Positions 17,712-27,778 of a stretch of 64,000 nucleotides of DNA are shown here, piece by piece; positions within the stretch are counted from its first letter, which is position 1, and each line of letters opens with the position of its first letter. Origin of the DNA: Photobacterium carnosum (GTDB lineage Bacteria > Pseudomonadota > Gammaproteobacteria > Enterobacterales > Vibrionaceae); NCBI RefSeq assembly GCF_002849605.1, contig NZ_NPIB01000013.1, positions 54,428 through 118,427 on the forward strand. The letters are read 5' to 3'. Position numbers and translations under genes: made by a program. A model generated the notes under the pieces. The model ran no database searches. It saw only the letters and a list, made by a program, of their open reading frames with translations, and was not told where the DNA came from.

Positions 17712-18140
17712 ATGGTAGACGTAAACATTGTTGCTTTTGATGAAGCAAATAAAGAGAGTATTCGTTTAGTACGTGAGCAGGTATTTATTCAAGAACAACA
17801 CATTGATCCTGAAATTGAGTTTGATGGTTTAGATACACAAGCGGTGCATGTGCTGGTGGTTGATGGTGAACAGCCATTAGGGACCGGGCGTATTTTAGCA
17901 AATGGACACATTGGTCGTATTGCGATTATGCAGGCTGCTCGTGGACAAGGATTGGGTGTAAAAGTAGTACGAGCTTTAGTGGAATATGCTAAACAACAAG
18001 GTTATCCAAAGGTTGATCTTGGCGCGCAAACTCATGCTGTTGATTTTTACCGTAAGCTAGGTTTCACGCTATACGGTGATGAATTTATGGAAGCTAATAT
18101 TCCCCATCAAGCGATGGTAATGCTATTAGAACACCCATAA
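17712..18140 (+). CDS. GNAT family N-acetyltransferase
   Basis: A 142-residue acetyltransferase. The acetyl-CoA motif A reads IGRIAIMQAARGQGLGVKVVRAL, here seen as RIAIMQAARGQGLG; upstream is VREQVFIQEQHIDPEIEFDG, a pattern of the ElaA/YitI-type subgroup, and VDFYRKLGF forms the C-terminal motif. The acceptor is unknown. It starts 21 bases after the U32 gene and is probably co-transcribed with it. Confidence 0.85.
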   Translation: MVDVNIVAFDEANKESIRLVREQVFIQEQHIDPEIEFDGLDTQAVHVLVVDGEQPLGTGRILANGHIGRIAIMQAARGQGLGVKVVRALVEYAKQQGYPKVDLGAQTHAVDFYRKLGFTLYGDEFMEANIPHQAMVMLLEHP

Positions 18141-18236
18141 ATCGATAGCTTAGTATCGATTTTCTTCAATAAAGAAAACGCAGCTTATTTTATCAATCTT
18201 GTGTGAATAAGATGGTTTAAAATGGCTGCGTTTTTA
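18141..18236 (+). terminator. Two successive hairpin terminators after the GNAT gene
   Basis: A first hairpin pairs ATCGATA (18141-18147) with TATCGAT (18154-18160), then TTTTC. A second, larger one pairs AACGCAGC (about 18177) with GCTGCGTT (about 18225) and runs into T5. Confidence 0.65.
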
Positions 18237-18243
18237 TTGACTG

Positions 18244-18470
18244 TTAAGATCTTAGCCTCTCAGAACCGTTTGGAATATTGCGCACCACACCAACTTTTAA
18301 TTTACGTTTCAGTGGAGTAGTGACAAAACCAATAGGGGAAAATACGCATTGTTTTTATCTTCTGTCGCTGAGATCAGTGCCACACTGTCGCGTACGGTTA
18401 ATAGCTTGGTTAGTTTTAACTAAAAGATAAATAGTAAATGGCAGAATAGAAACGCCTAATTAAACGGTAA
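18244..18470 (-). pseudogene. Possible degenerate coding remnant
   Basis: In the 442-base gap between converging genes, the minus strand has one frame open for about 75 codons except one internal stop. The first part reads hydrophobic then polar (SILPFTIYLLVKTNQAINRT); after the stop it is basic (PLKRKLKVGVVRNIPNG). The base composition is richer in G+C than its surroundings. It resembles the tail of a small membrane protein, but I cannot name a parent gene. Chance openness is a real alternative. Confidence 0.25.
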
Positions 18471-18520
18471 ATATTTAAAATAAATCACAGTTTTAATGGA
18501 AGTTACGGTTTTTAATACTT

Positions 18521-18547
18521 AAAAAAAAAGGCTCATAAGAGCCTTTT
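18521..18547 (-). terminator. Terminator of the TMAO reductase gene
   Basis: Read on the minus strand, AAAAGGCTC and GAGCCTTTT form the stem, followed by a long T-run (18521-18529 on the plus strand is all A). Confidence 0.88.
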
Positions 18548-18582
18548 AATGTATTCGCGTTGAGAATAATAACCGTCAGTTA

Positions 18583-21225
18583 TTAGCTTTTTTTAGCGTT
18601 CTTTTGTAGGAAATCAAGTACAAGGTTGCGATCTTTTTCGTTTAGACCCGCACGTGGGAACATACTGTTTGTAATACCTTTCCACTGCTTGTAAGTGAAG
18701 TCACTTGGGTGTGGTGCTGCGTGACAAAGAGTACAGCTACCGTAGAATAACTTCTCACCAGGTGATTGCTCAGGACCACTTTCTGCGGCAACGGCTTTTA
18801 AGCGCTTACCTAATTGTAATGACCAGATATCCACTTTAAAGTCTGATTTCACAACTTTAGCTGGCGTGTATGCTTGGTTTGGCGTTTCGGCATCAGTACA
18901 TTTCTTGAAGTAAGCCAAACAGGTGTTAGCACTGGTTGCTTGTGCTAAACCACTGGTTGGTTGACTACTTGTTAGCATGTTGATTGAGCCTGAGTTACAA
19001 CGGCCTTTGCTATCAAGTTGTAGCCATGCGCCTTCGTGGATGTAAATAACACCCGGCATTGCTTCAGCAGTGATACGAGCACCCGCTAGTAGTACACCAC
19101 GGTCATTATAAACTTCAACAACATCGCCATCTTTTACGCCACGTTCTTCAGCGTCTTTTTTATTGATGAGTACGATTTGACGACCATCAACAGACTCGTA
19201 GCTATTCACATCGGCATTTGCCATTTGTGAGTGCAAACGCATCCATGGGTGTGGGCTTAGTACGTGTACTTGACCTTTCTTCGCATTACCTAGCCATTCA
19301 AATGGTGGGATCCATTGTGGCATTGGTGGACAACTATTTGCTTTAAATCCAGCAATCGTTGAGCTATATAATTCGATTTTACCACTTGGTGTATGCAGTG
19401 GGTTCTTAATTGGATCAGCGTAGAAATCACCATGACGTACAAAGCTATTTGCTGCCGCAGGTGTTGATACGTGAGCGATACCATTTTGCCAGAATGTTTT
19501 GAAATCATCCGTTGCATCAGATGCTTCATAAGAGGCTTTAACATGTTGGTACATAGTTTTACCTTCGGTAAATTCTTTATGTACGTTAAACATGAAAGCA
19601 AGGCGTGAGAAGATTTCGTAATCATCTAAGCTTTCACCTACAGGCTCAATAACCTGACGCATCGCGTAGATTTTATTGTTGCTGTAAGTACCGCCTGATG
19701 AAATATCATCACGCTCAAGTGTGGTTGTTGTTGGCAAAACGATATCAGAATATTTCGCCGTAGCACACCACCAAGGTTCGTGACAGATAATGGTATCGAT
19801 ATTATCGTTAAGCGCTTTGATTAATTCGTTAGTGTCTTGTTGGTGAGACAGTAAGTTATTACCTGCGTTATAGATAAGTTTTGCTTTTGGTAGTGTAAGG
19901 TTTGAACCATCACGAGTGTAAGCTTTACCTGGGTTTTTCAGCATATCTGAAACCATAACCACAGGACATGTCTTAGTGATAGGGTTACGACCTTGTGATA
20001 AACCGATAGGCATACGCTTACCAGAAGCAGGCATACCGCCATTACCATAGTGCCAGCTAAAGCCTGCACCTTCACCTGGTTTACCAATTTTACCTGCGAT
20101 TGCAGCAAAGTTGATGATAGACCAGTGAATCATCTCACCGTGGTCAGCACGTTGTAGTGCCCAACCTGCAGCGATTTGGGTACGTTTAGTCACACAAAGT
20201 TCAGCGAGCTCTTTAATTTTAGCCGCAGGTAAACCTGTGATTTCTTCAGCCCATTCAGGTGTTTTTGCAACACCATCTTCATCACCGATTAAGTAAGCAA
20301 GGTACTTATCAAAACCAACAGTGTATTTATCGATGTAAGCTTTATCGTGTTGGCCTGTTTTGTACAGATGGTAAGACATTGCAGTAAATAGGGCAGTATC
20401 CGTATTAGGACGGATATTGATCATTTCACTACCAACAGCTTTATCTGTTTGGGTTTGTTGAGGATTTATAGAGACAAATTTAATCCCTTTTTCCTTAAAC
20501 GCTTCCCAGTGTTTTTGCATAGAGTGATCAGCAACACGGAATTCTACACGGTTGGTTTTCCATGGGTCACAACCGATTAGAAGAACAACTTCAGTGTTTT
20601 TCTCTACAATTTCCCACGCAGTTTGTGGTGAGTATACTTCCATATCACCAATAACGTGTGGAAGGATAACTTCAGAAGCTCCAGCTGAATAGTCACCAGC
20701 ACAGATACTTTGGCCACCAATAAGGTTGAAGAAACGACCTTGTAGTGTTTGAGGGCGGTTAACACCACAATGTGACCAACCACCGTATGATGAACTAAAT
20801 ACTGCTTCGTTACCGTGTTTTTCAACAGTACGAGCAATACAGAATGCTGTTAATGCGATTGCTGTATCCCAATCAACGCGAACAAAAGGTTCTTTACCAC
20901 GAAGATGCGGGTTGTGATCGCCCAATGGATCTTCTAATAGTGACTTACGTACCATTGGGTATTTGATACGTGTATCGCTATAAGTACGACTCAATACACC
21001 TTTAGTTAACATTTCTGTTGGGAACGGGTCGACATCATTAATCGGTTGAACACCAATTAATGTGCCGCCTTTAACGACTGCTTTAAACGGACCATAGTGA
21101 GTAGCTGATGGAATGGTAATTGTATCTGAAGCAAATACTTTTCCAGCAGGAAAAAGGGTGAGTCCGTTAGCAGCGATAGCCGTTGCTACTGAACCTTTTA
21201 AAAAGTTACGACGAGATAGGGTCAT
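18583..21225 (-). CDS. torA: Periplasmic TMAO reductase with fused C-terminal c-type haem domain
   Basis: A molybdopterin enzyme that reduces trimethylamine N-oxide in the periplasm. It has 880 residues from the ATG at 21225, which begins MTLSRRNFLKG, a Tat signal. Ser180 in ICAGDYSAGAS is the predicted Mo ligand, matching TorA-type reductases. The last 60 residues add a CTLCH haem motif (831-835) and a candidate axial Met855; TorA/TorZ-like enzymes of E. coli lack this. This tail resembles the C-terminal monohaem domain of the TorC encoded divergently. It is monocistronic with a strong terminator; no torD follows. The name could equally be torZ. Confidence 0.9.
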   Translation of the reverse strand: MTLSRRNFLKGSVATAIAANGLTLFPAGKVFASDTITIPSATHYGPFKAVVKGGTLIGVQPINDVDPFPTEMLTKGVLSRTYSDTRIKYPMVRKSLLEDPLGDHNPHLRGKEPFVRVDWDTAIALTAFCIARTVEKHGNEAVFSSSYGGWSHCGVNRPQTLQGRFFNLIGGQSICAGDYSAGASEVILPHVIGDMEVYSPQTAWEIVEKNTEVVLLIGCDPWKTNRVEFRVADHSMQKHWEAFKEKGIKFVSINPQQTQTDKAVGSEMINIRPNTDTALFTAMSYHLYKTGQHDKAYIDKYTVGFDKYLAYLIGDEDGVAKTPEWAEEITGLPAAKIKELAELCVTKRTQIAAGWALQRADHGEMIHWSIINFAAIAGKIGKPGEGAGFSWHYGNGGMPASGKRMPIGLSQGRNPITKTCPVVMVSDMLKNPGKAYTRDGSNLTLPKAKLIYNAGNNLLSHQQDTNELIKALNDNIDTIICHEPWWCATAKYSDIVLPTTTTLERDDISSGGTYSNNKIYAMRQVIEPVGESLDDYEIFSRLAFMFNVHKEFTEGKTMYQHVKASYEASDATDDFKTFWQNGIAHVSTPAAANSFVRHGDFYADPIKNPLHTPSGKIELYSSTIAGFKANSCPPMPQWIPPFEWLGNAKKGQVHVLSPHPWMRLHSQMANADVNSYESVDGRQIVLINKKDAEERGVKDGDVVEVYNDRGVLLAGARITAEAMPGVIYIHEGAWLQLDSKGRCNSGSINMLTSSQPTSGLAQATSANTCLAYFKKCTDAETPNQAYTPAKVVKSDFKVDIWSLQLGKRLKAVAAESGPEQSPGEKLFYGSCTLCHAAPHPSDFTYKQWKGITNSMFPRAGLNEKDRNLVLDFLQKNAKKS

Positions 21226-21652
21226 GTTTATATTCCGAAGACAAACCGAATGAATAGGCATTTTAATAGCATAATAACTATTATAATATTTGTCGGTATA
21301 GTGATCTATTATTTGACTTATTTCTTGATAGGCTACACGGAAATATAAAATATATTAGTTCGCTAAATGAAAAATAAGTTACCACAAAAAAGCACTACAA
21401 TCTGTAATGTTTAATGTTCTATATAAATAGAAAAATACTTAGCACGGCAACTAAAAAGAGATTGATAACTATTCTCGATACTACTAATTTTAAATTGTAT
21501 TTACCGTACGAATGACGGTATTTCTCGCGTGTAACTATTTGATTTTACTTTTTTAATTTATTTTTTATTTTATAAAGTCGACATTATTACATTTAAAGTA
21601 AAACATTATTTACATATTGATTATAATTAGAGCTCTAAGCAAATAAGGATTC

Positions 21653-21734
21653 TTACAAATTGTAACACAATTATATTTTTAGTTATGTTTAGAATATTTA
21701 TTTATATGAATCAATGGCGTTGCCCTGTTCACAT
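21653..21734 (+). promoter_or_regulatory. torA/torC divergent control region with TorR-box-like element
   Basis: The 578-base gap between torA and torC is very AT-rich and holds no gene. CTGTTCACAT at 21725-21734 matches the E. coli tor box CTGTTCATAT at 9 of 10 bases. A 13-bp palindrome TTACAAATTGTAA sits at 21653-21665. Control by a TorR-like regulator is inferred; I did not find the clear repeated box array of the E. coli promoter. Confidence 0.4.
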
Positions 21735-21803
21735 TCAAATGTTAGTTTGTGCGCAACTCTTTTTTTAACGTTGTTTTGACGTTTAATTCATTTTGGACCA
21801 TCC

Positions 21804-22976
21804 ATGAAGAAACTATGGCGTTTTTTAGTAAAGCCAAGTAGTCGTTATTCAGTATTAGCGATTGCAGTTGTCTGTGTGATTATCACATTGGCAGGTGTGT
21901 TTACCTTCCACGAATCGATAAAGTTTAGTTCGACTACCGAGTTTTGTACTTCATGTCACTCAATGAAAGAAAACTACAACGAATATAAGACTAGTATCCA
22001 CTATAAAAACGCATACGGTGTACGTGCTGAATGTCGTGACTGTCACATTCCTGAAAATGATCCTATTGCCTTTATGAAAGCGAAACTGGGCGGTGTAGGC
22101 GATATTTACAGTGAATTTATCAGTAAAGATATTGATACTCCAGCTAAGTTTGAAGCAAACCGTTTACGTATGGCTCAAAATGTATGGCGTATGATGGCTG
22201 AAACAAATTCAGCAACCTGTAAGAGTTGTCACTCATACACTGCAATGGATCACGCTAAGCAATCTCCTGCAGCAGCAGCGGCAATGACAACTGCAGCAGC
22301 AAAAAATATGAACTGTATTGAATGTCATAAAGGTATTGCGCACCAGTTGCCTCATATCAATAACGACTTCCAAGCAACGTTCAAGCAATTAACGATTAAT
22401 GCTGGTGAAGCACCTGCGACTAAAACGCTTTATACGTTAGCATCTAAAAAATTGTATACCACTGACTCAGCATCAGGTGATGCACAAGGTCAATTATACC
22501 CAGCATCAAAAGTTGAAGTGCTAGGTACAAGTGGCGACATGATCAAAGTACAAATTACAGGTTGGCAGCAACAAGGCTCAACAACTGGTATGTTAGTACA
22601 AGACATGGCGAAGCAAATTCAAACTGTCTCTCTAAATGCAGACCTACAAAAGTCAGCAACTATTCTAAATACAGTAAAAGCTGAAGATGGTCAGACATGG
22701 CAGCAAGAACAAGTATCAGCATGGATCACTCAGCGTAATATGCTAGCGAGCATGAAGCCTATTTGGGCTTACGGTAAAGAAATTCTTGATGCAACATGTA
22801 GTCAATGTCACGCTATTCCAGATCCAAAACACTTAACAGCAAATGGTTGGGTTCAGGGTCTAAAAGCGATGCAACAATACTACATGCTAAATAAAGATGA
22901 AGAGCGTACGTTACTTAAGTATCTTCAAAACAATGCGAAAGATGCACAAGTAGCAGCACCTCAAGCAGCTCAATAA
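21804..22976 (+). CDS. torC: Pentahaem c-type cytochrome TorC/TorY (NapC/NirT family)
   Basis: A membrane-anchored quinol dehydrogenase that hands electrons to the periplasmic TMAO reductase. The 390 residues equal E. coli TorC in length. An N-terminal anchor (about 17-37) is followed by four NapC-type haem motifs: CTSCH, CRDCH, CKSCH and CIECH. A linker with a beta-rich SH3-like region leads to a fifth motif, CSQCH at 332-336, in the TorC-specific monohaem domain. It is divergent from torA and ends at a bidirectional terminator. Confidence 0.93.
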   Translation: MKKLWRFLVKPSSRYSVLAIAVVCVIITLAGVFTFHESIKFSSTTEFCTSCHSMKENYNEYKTSIHYKNAYGVRAECRDCHIPENDPIAFMKAKLGGVGDIYSEFISKDIDTPAKFEANRLRMAQNVWRMMAETNSATCKSCHSYTAMDHAKQSPAAAAAMTTAAAKNMNCIECHKGIAHQLPHINNDFQATFKQLTINAGEAPATKTLYTLASKKLYTTDSASGDAQGQLYPASKVEVLGTSGDMIKVQITGWQQQGSTTGMLVQDMAKQIQTVSLNADLQKSATILNTVKAEDGQTWQQEQVSAWITQRNMLASMKPIWAYGKEILDATCSQCHAIPDPKHLTANGWVQGLKAMQQYYMLNKDEERTLLKYLQNNAKDAQVAAPQAAQ

Positions 22977-23009
22977 ATATTGAGATAATAAACTCTACTA
23001 TTGAGTAAT

Positions 23010-23040
23010 AAAAAAGCCTGCGTTTAGCGCAGGCTTTTTT
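23010..23040. terminator. Bidirectional terminator between torC and yccS
   Basis: AAAAAAGCCTGCG pairs with GCGCAGGCTTTTTT... around TTTA, with A/T tracts on both sides. Confidence 0.9.
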
Positions 23041-23065
23041 GTGCGTGATGGTTTTTAGTTTGCTT

Positions 23066-25237
23066 TTACTTAGCGACAGCAATCGCATGTGTTTGAGGTG
23101 AAAGGTTATCACCCAACGCATGAAGTTCAGGTAACATGCAATGAATCAAATGGAGTTGTTGTAATACCATTCGCGTTGAGGTGCAATCTTCATCTCGCCA
23201 TTGTCCTAAACGCTGTTCTAAATTGAGGTTTAATGAGGGTGAGGTTTCAATAATAGAACCATTTAGTTGCGATGAGATACACTCTAAATGATTATGAATA
23301 ATACGATGAGCCTCTGATACTAATTGATGGGTTTGATTATCTTGCAGTTGAGTACGATGCGCACCGAGTGCCGAGATATAGCTCAACATGGCATGATTTA
23401 ATGTTAAAAAACGGAAGCTTTGATCAGTATCTATTTGATATTTATCCGGTTCTTCCAACATGTTATTGATCGCCGTACTCAGTTGTGCGTCTTTATTGTG
23501 GGCTTCACGACGCGCAATACGATAATTCATATTATCGCGTTTACCGATACGATATTGAGCAATGATTTGCGCTAAGTAATCTTTATTTGCCAACGTGGCT
23601 TCAGCCATCACTTTATGTAATCGTTTAGATTCCCAATCAGGTAAGATGAAACTGACGGCTAATACGGCTAATAGGCAGCCAAGTAATGTATCACCTAAAC
23701 GCGGTAAAATAACCGCAAACCCTTCCCCTAATTGGTTAAAACAAAACAGCACTAATAACGTAATAAAAGCGGTTGCCCAGTCATATTTAACGGCTCTAAA
23801 GGCAAAGAACAGCACACCCATAATAACCATCAGTACTAATTGGCCTTCTTGGCCAGGGAATAAATACAGTAATGGTATGCCAGCAAGTAAGCCACCTAAT
23901 GTGCCAATAACGCGTTGTACTAACTTTTGACGGGTTGCACTATAGTTCGGCTGGCACACAAAAAGGGTAGTTAATAAGATCCAATACCCGCGTTGCAGAT
24001 CCAGCGCCTGAATAAAGCCATAACCGACAATTAATGCGATACCTAAACGAATCGCATGACGAAATAACATTGAATCAGTATTAAGTTGACAGCTAATACG
24101 CTTCCACATTTCTTTTATGCTGTGCGCTTCAGTATCAACTAATTCAATATCAGTTTGTTGTGTAACATGCTCTGCATCAGGGTTATTAATATTTTGTAAT
24201 TGACGTTCTACTGTTGCTAAATTATTGAATAAATAATCCAGTTGATTGAGAAGCGAACGCCATTGTGAGTTATTTTGCTGTTTGAGGTGATTTAGCGATT
24301 GTTGCAATTCATCTAAGGCATTGATTGAATCATGGCCATGATGATAAGCCTTACCTTGTTTTAATGCTTCAGCGATACCGTGACAGGCTATTGCTTGTAC
24401 ATGCAACAAACGTTGAAAGCGAAATAATACATCACTACGTTGAAAAGCAGCGGCTAGTTCACGGTAACGGTAATGGGATGAACTTGCACGCTCATGAATA
24501 TCTTGTGCCATAAAATAAATCTTAAGAAACTTATCACTTTGACCGCGACCGGCACGGTGCAGCAAGGTCATTTTTACAGCATTTAGGGCATTAACCACTT
24601 TAGCATTTTGTTTAGCAGCTTGAATCCGTAATGGGTGTGACGTGAGATCAACAATCGGTTCAAATAATTTGCTCTTATTATCGAGATAATAACCAAATTC
24701 AGTGAATACATTAGCCAGTCCTTGTTGTACTGGTTGATTTGGCCATAAAATATGCCATAGCAGTGATAAGATCCCATACCAACAGGCACCAGCTAAAAGT
24801 AACATTGGCTGATACCAAAGTTCAGTACTACTATTTGCGCCCAACATGGTGTAAACCGCGAGTAATAATGAGGCAAAAGCAATGTTGGCATAACGAGGAC
24901 CCATCGCACCAAGCATAATAAAACCGAAGGTCGAACAAAATAATCCGATTGCAAACAAAAGGGGATAGTCAAATAAGACTTCAATAGAAAGAGAGGCAAT
25001 CAAAAAACAAACAAGGGTAATCGTCAGGCCTTTAATGCGACCAGTTAAATTATCATCAGATTCAGCCAGTGCTGCTGCAATAATTCCAAGTACTAATGGT
25101 GTTACTGCATGGTTGGCACCGAGATACCAACAGGGTAATACTACACCGACTAAAGCTATCAATACTCGAATAGAATAGTTAATTCGGTCATTGACCCAAT
25201 ATTGGCGGAGTTTTATATGTAACTCTTTAGTTTGCAT
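23066..25237 (-). CDS. yccS: YccS/YhfK-family inner-membrane protein (FUSC)
   Basis: A large inner-membrane protein of 723 residues (E. coli YccS about 717) in the FUSC/YccS family, thought to be a transporter of unknown substrate. It has two clusters of about five to six hydrophobic helices (about 25-160 and 385-520) separated by a helical cytoplasmic region. Family features include GQSDKFLKIYF and the second-domain segment RHAIRLGIALIVGYGFIQ. The ATG at 25237 was preferred to a TTG four codons upstream. In E. coli yccS also neighbours helD and mgsA, so the order is conserved; the gap to helD (309 bases) shows no gene. Confidence 0.85.
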   Translation of the reverse strand: MQTKELHIKLRQYWVNDRINYSIRVLIALVGVVLPCWYLGANHAVTPLVLGIIAAALAESDDNLTGRIKGLTITLVCFLIASLSIEVLFDYPLLFAIGLFCSTFGFIMLGAMGPRYANIAFASLLLAVYTMLGANSSTELWYQPMLLLAGACWYGILSLLWHILWPNQPVQQGLANVFTEFGYYLDNKSKLFEPIVDLTSHPLRIQAAKQNAKVVNALNAVKMTLLHRAGRGQSDKFLKIYFMAQDIHERASSSHYRYRELAAAFQRSDVLFRFQRLLHVQAIACHGIAEALKQGKAYHHGHDSINALDELQQSLNHLKQQNNSQWRSLLNQLDYLFNNLATVERQLQNINNPDAEHVTQQTDIELVDTEAHSIKEMWKRISCQLNTDSMLFRHAIRLGIALIVGYGFIQALDLQRGYWILLTTLFVCQPNYSATRQKLVQRVIGTLGGLLAGIPLLYLFPGQEGQLVLMVIMGVLFFAFRAVKYDWATAFITLLVLFCFNQLGEGFAVILPRLGDTLLGCLLAVLAVSFILPDWESKRLHKVMAEATLANKDYLAQIIAQYRIGKRDNMNYRIARREAHNKDAQLSTAINNMLEEPDKYQIDTDQSFRFLTLNHAMLSYISALGAHRTQLQDNQTHQLVSEAHRIIHNHLECISSQLNGSIIETSPSLNLNLEQRLGQWRDEDCTSTRMVLQQLHLIHCMLPELHALGDNLSPQTHAIAVAK

Positions 25238-25546
25238 AGATATTAACAATCTTCTGATAATAAGGACGGGAGAAAACGGTAGAATTATCTACGCTATAAA
25301 ATCGCAACTAAAGATAACAGAAATATTGTTATTGCGAGTAAAAAAATAAATTTTTAGTACCTAGAATAATATTTAGTCAAATAGACACTTCAATACTATG
25401 GCTACACGATAGTTATTGATACTCTAAGTAACATTATCCCGATAGACGGGTGACAAGTAATGATTCAATTGAGGTTGATGTAAAATTATCAGCCAGTAAT
25501 GAGTGTTACAGCCTAATTAAAGCATGGAACAATTGGTGGAATCACA

Positions 25547-27628
25547 ATGCAATTAAGTGCCAGTCGACTAGCACAATGGCTCGTTCAAGGTGATTATTAT
25601 AGTATCGCTTTAGACGGTAATAGCTTGGTATTAGATAGTCAGACTTCTTCTGACGTTATCTCTTTTGATGACTGGGATGGTTCGATTGAAATCCATCGCG
25701 GTGTATTATGGGGTGCGCTTGAACTGACGTCTTCAAACCAACAATACTGTTGGACAGTTCATGGTTTACCGTGGCACGAATGTAAATCATTCGCGGCATT
25801 TTTAATTCGTAGTTATCAAGATTGGGCACAAAGCCGCGTTGACAAATTAGATGCAATGTTGCCAGAAATGTTGCAACGTATCGAACTTTTTTCTAATAAA
25901 TCGGGTTATTTACGTTCTTCTGAACATTATGAATTACATCAGTTTCTTAATGATGGTTTAACTAATTCAGATTTAACCCCAGAGCTTGCCGCAACATTTA
26001 GACCACGTAGTTTTGAAAAAATATCACCTTGGCTTGGTGAGCATAAAGCGTGGGTTGAAGAACATAACCAACAATGGTTAACACAACAAACCCAAAAATG
26101 GGGTTCATGGTTTGATAGCTTTGAGAAATCACCGTTAAATGAATCACAGCGCTTAGCGACCTTAATTAATCAAGATTATAATTTAGTTCTTGCAGGGGCG
26201 GGTACGGGAAAAACCAGTGTATTAATCGCACGTGCAGGTTACTTAATTGCGAGCCAAGCGGCGGTGCCTGAAGATATTCTAATGTTATCGTTTGGGCGTA
26301 AAGCTGCGGATGAGATGGCGGATAGACTGAAAGAAAAAGTCAGTGATCGCGTTAAAGTAGCGACGTTCCACAGTTTGGGATCGCAAATTATTCGTGATGT
26401 TGAACTTGATAAACCCAATGTTGCTTCTATTACCTTAGATCCACGCGCCCGTAGTGCGTGGCTAGCGCGAATGCTGATTGAACAATGGAATAACTCAACC
26501 TCAGCAACTAAGTGGCAGCGTCACCTTACACAGTGGCGAGTACCTGGCTTTAGCAAAGAAAATTCAATAGAACAACAAGCGGAAAATGAACAGTTACAAA
26601 CTTGGGTGTGGCGTAATATTCAATTATTAGGCCAATCAGGGATGAATAAAGAAACGCTAACTGACGCCATTATAAATAATGATAATCCAGCAATGCGCCC
26701 AAGGATGAAAAGTGAATTAGCGTTGTTGTGGCCATGTTATCAGGCTTATTTACAGCATCTAAAAGTGAAAAAGCAGATTGACTTCAATAGTATGATTGAA
26801 GTGGCTACTGAATATGTTAAAACGAACAAATTTATTTCGCCGTGGCGTTATATTATGGTGGACGAATATCAAGATATTTCACCGCAACGCTTAGCATTAA
26901 TTGAAGCATTATGTCATCAAGAAGTGGTAGGACATTCAATACCAACGTTATTTGCTGTTGGCGATGATTGGCAGGCTATTTATCACTTTGCAGGTGCAGA
27001 TGTTAACTTAACTACTGATTTCGAAAATCGTTTTAGTCATTCATGTATTACTCAACTTTCAACTACATATCGTTTTAATAGTATGATTGGTGAAGTGGCG
27101 AATGTCTTTATTCAACAAAATCCGTGTCAGATTAAGAAGCAACTCACCAGTTTTACAAAGCAGAGTAAAAAGGCGGTTACTTTATTGGCGACAGATTTAT
27201 TACCGCAAGAGTTAATTCGATTGAGTAAGCATTACGAGAATAAGGCCACAAAAGTACTTATTCTTGGACGTAATAATAAGCAAAAACCTGATAGATTTGA
27301 AACATGGAAGAATCAGTGGCCGCAACTTAACTTGGAATACATGACGTGTCATTCAAGTAAAGGGCGTGAGGCTGACTATGTATTTATTGTTGATGTAAAT
27401 AAAGGTCTTTTCCCATCACCGGATCGTGAAACGGGTTTAGCCGCTATTATGCAGTTGCGTACTGAAACCTATAATGACGCGGAAGAGCGCCGTTTGTTTT
27501 ATGTTGCGTTAACACGTGCTAAAAAACATGTGTGGGTCTGTGCAGATCCAGATAAAACATCACCGTTTATTAATGAATTAATTGAAGATAAATACCCAGT
27601 TAATAATAAAATTAAACGGACTAAATAA
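25547..27628 (+). CDS. helD: DNA helicase IV
   Basis: A UvrD/Rep superfamily 1 helicase of 693 residues (E. coli HelD 684) that unwinds DNA 3' to 5'. Walker A is AGAGTGKTS at 216-224, Walker B is DEYQD starting at 439, and motif VI is near YVALTRAKKHVW. The N-terminal 200 residues are the HelD-specific domain. A GGTGGA ribosome site precedes the ATG. It sits between yccS and mgsA as in E. coli, converging on mgsA. Confidence 0.95.
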   Translation: MQLSASRLAQWLVQGDYYSIALDGNSLVLDSQTSSDVISFDDWDGSIEIHRGVLWGALELTSSNQQYCWTVHGLPWHECKSFAAFLIRSYQDWAQSRVDKLDAMLPEMLQRIELFSNKSGYLRSSEHYELHQFLNDGLTNSDLTPELAATFRPRSFEKISPWLGEHKAWVEEHNQQWLTQQTQKWGSWFDSFEKSPLNESQRLATLINQDYNLVLAGAGTGKTSVLIARAGYLIASQAAVPEDILMLSFGRKAADEMADRLKEKVSDRVKVATFHSLGSQIIRDVELDKPNVASITLDPRARSAWLARMLIEQWNNSTSATKWQRHLTQWRVPGFSKENSIEQQAENEQLQTWVWRNIQLLGQSGMNKETLTDAIINNDNPAMRPRMKSELALLWPCYQAYLQHLKVKKQIDFNSMIEVATEYVKTNKFISPWRYIMVDEYQDISPQRLALIEALCHQEVVGHSIPTLFAVGDDWQAIYHFAGADVNLTTDFENRFSHSCITQLSTTYRFNSMIGEVANVFIQQNPCQIKKQLTSFTKQSKKAVTLLATDLLPQELIRLSKHYENKATKVLILGRNNKQKPDRFETWKNQWPQLNLEYMTCHSSKGREADYVFIVDVNKGLFPSPDRETGLAAIMQLRTETYNDAEERRLFYVALTRAKKHVWVCADPDKTSPFINELIEDKYPVNNKIKRTK

Positions 27629-27648
27629 GTATTATTGGTCTATTGAAG

Positions 27649-27700
27649 CCCTGTTATTATGATTGCTTGCTGTTCTTGCAATAATTAATACAGGGTTTTT
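27649..27700 (+). terminator. Terminator of helD
   Basis: CCCTGTTATTA and TAATACAGGG bracket an AT-rich loop and run into T6. Confidence 0.65.
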
Positions 27701-27721
27701 TATTGTTTAAATAATGATAAT

Positions 27722-27752
27722 AAAAAGCCTTCGCTATTAACGAAGGCTTTTT
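27722..27752 (-). terminator. Terminator of mgsA
   Basis: On either strand AAAAAGCCTTCG pairs with CGAAGGCTTTTT; the minus-strand direction matches the mgsA 3' end. Confidence 0.85.
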
Positions 27753-27778
27753 ATAGAAAGATGAAAGTAGATGAAAAC

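Noticed and set aside
23595..23930. Open frame antisense to yccS
   Set aside because: Low-complexity Asn/Thr/Pro-rich translation typical of the opposite strand of a membrane-protein gene.
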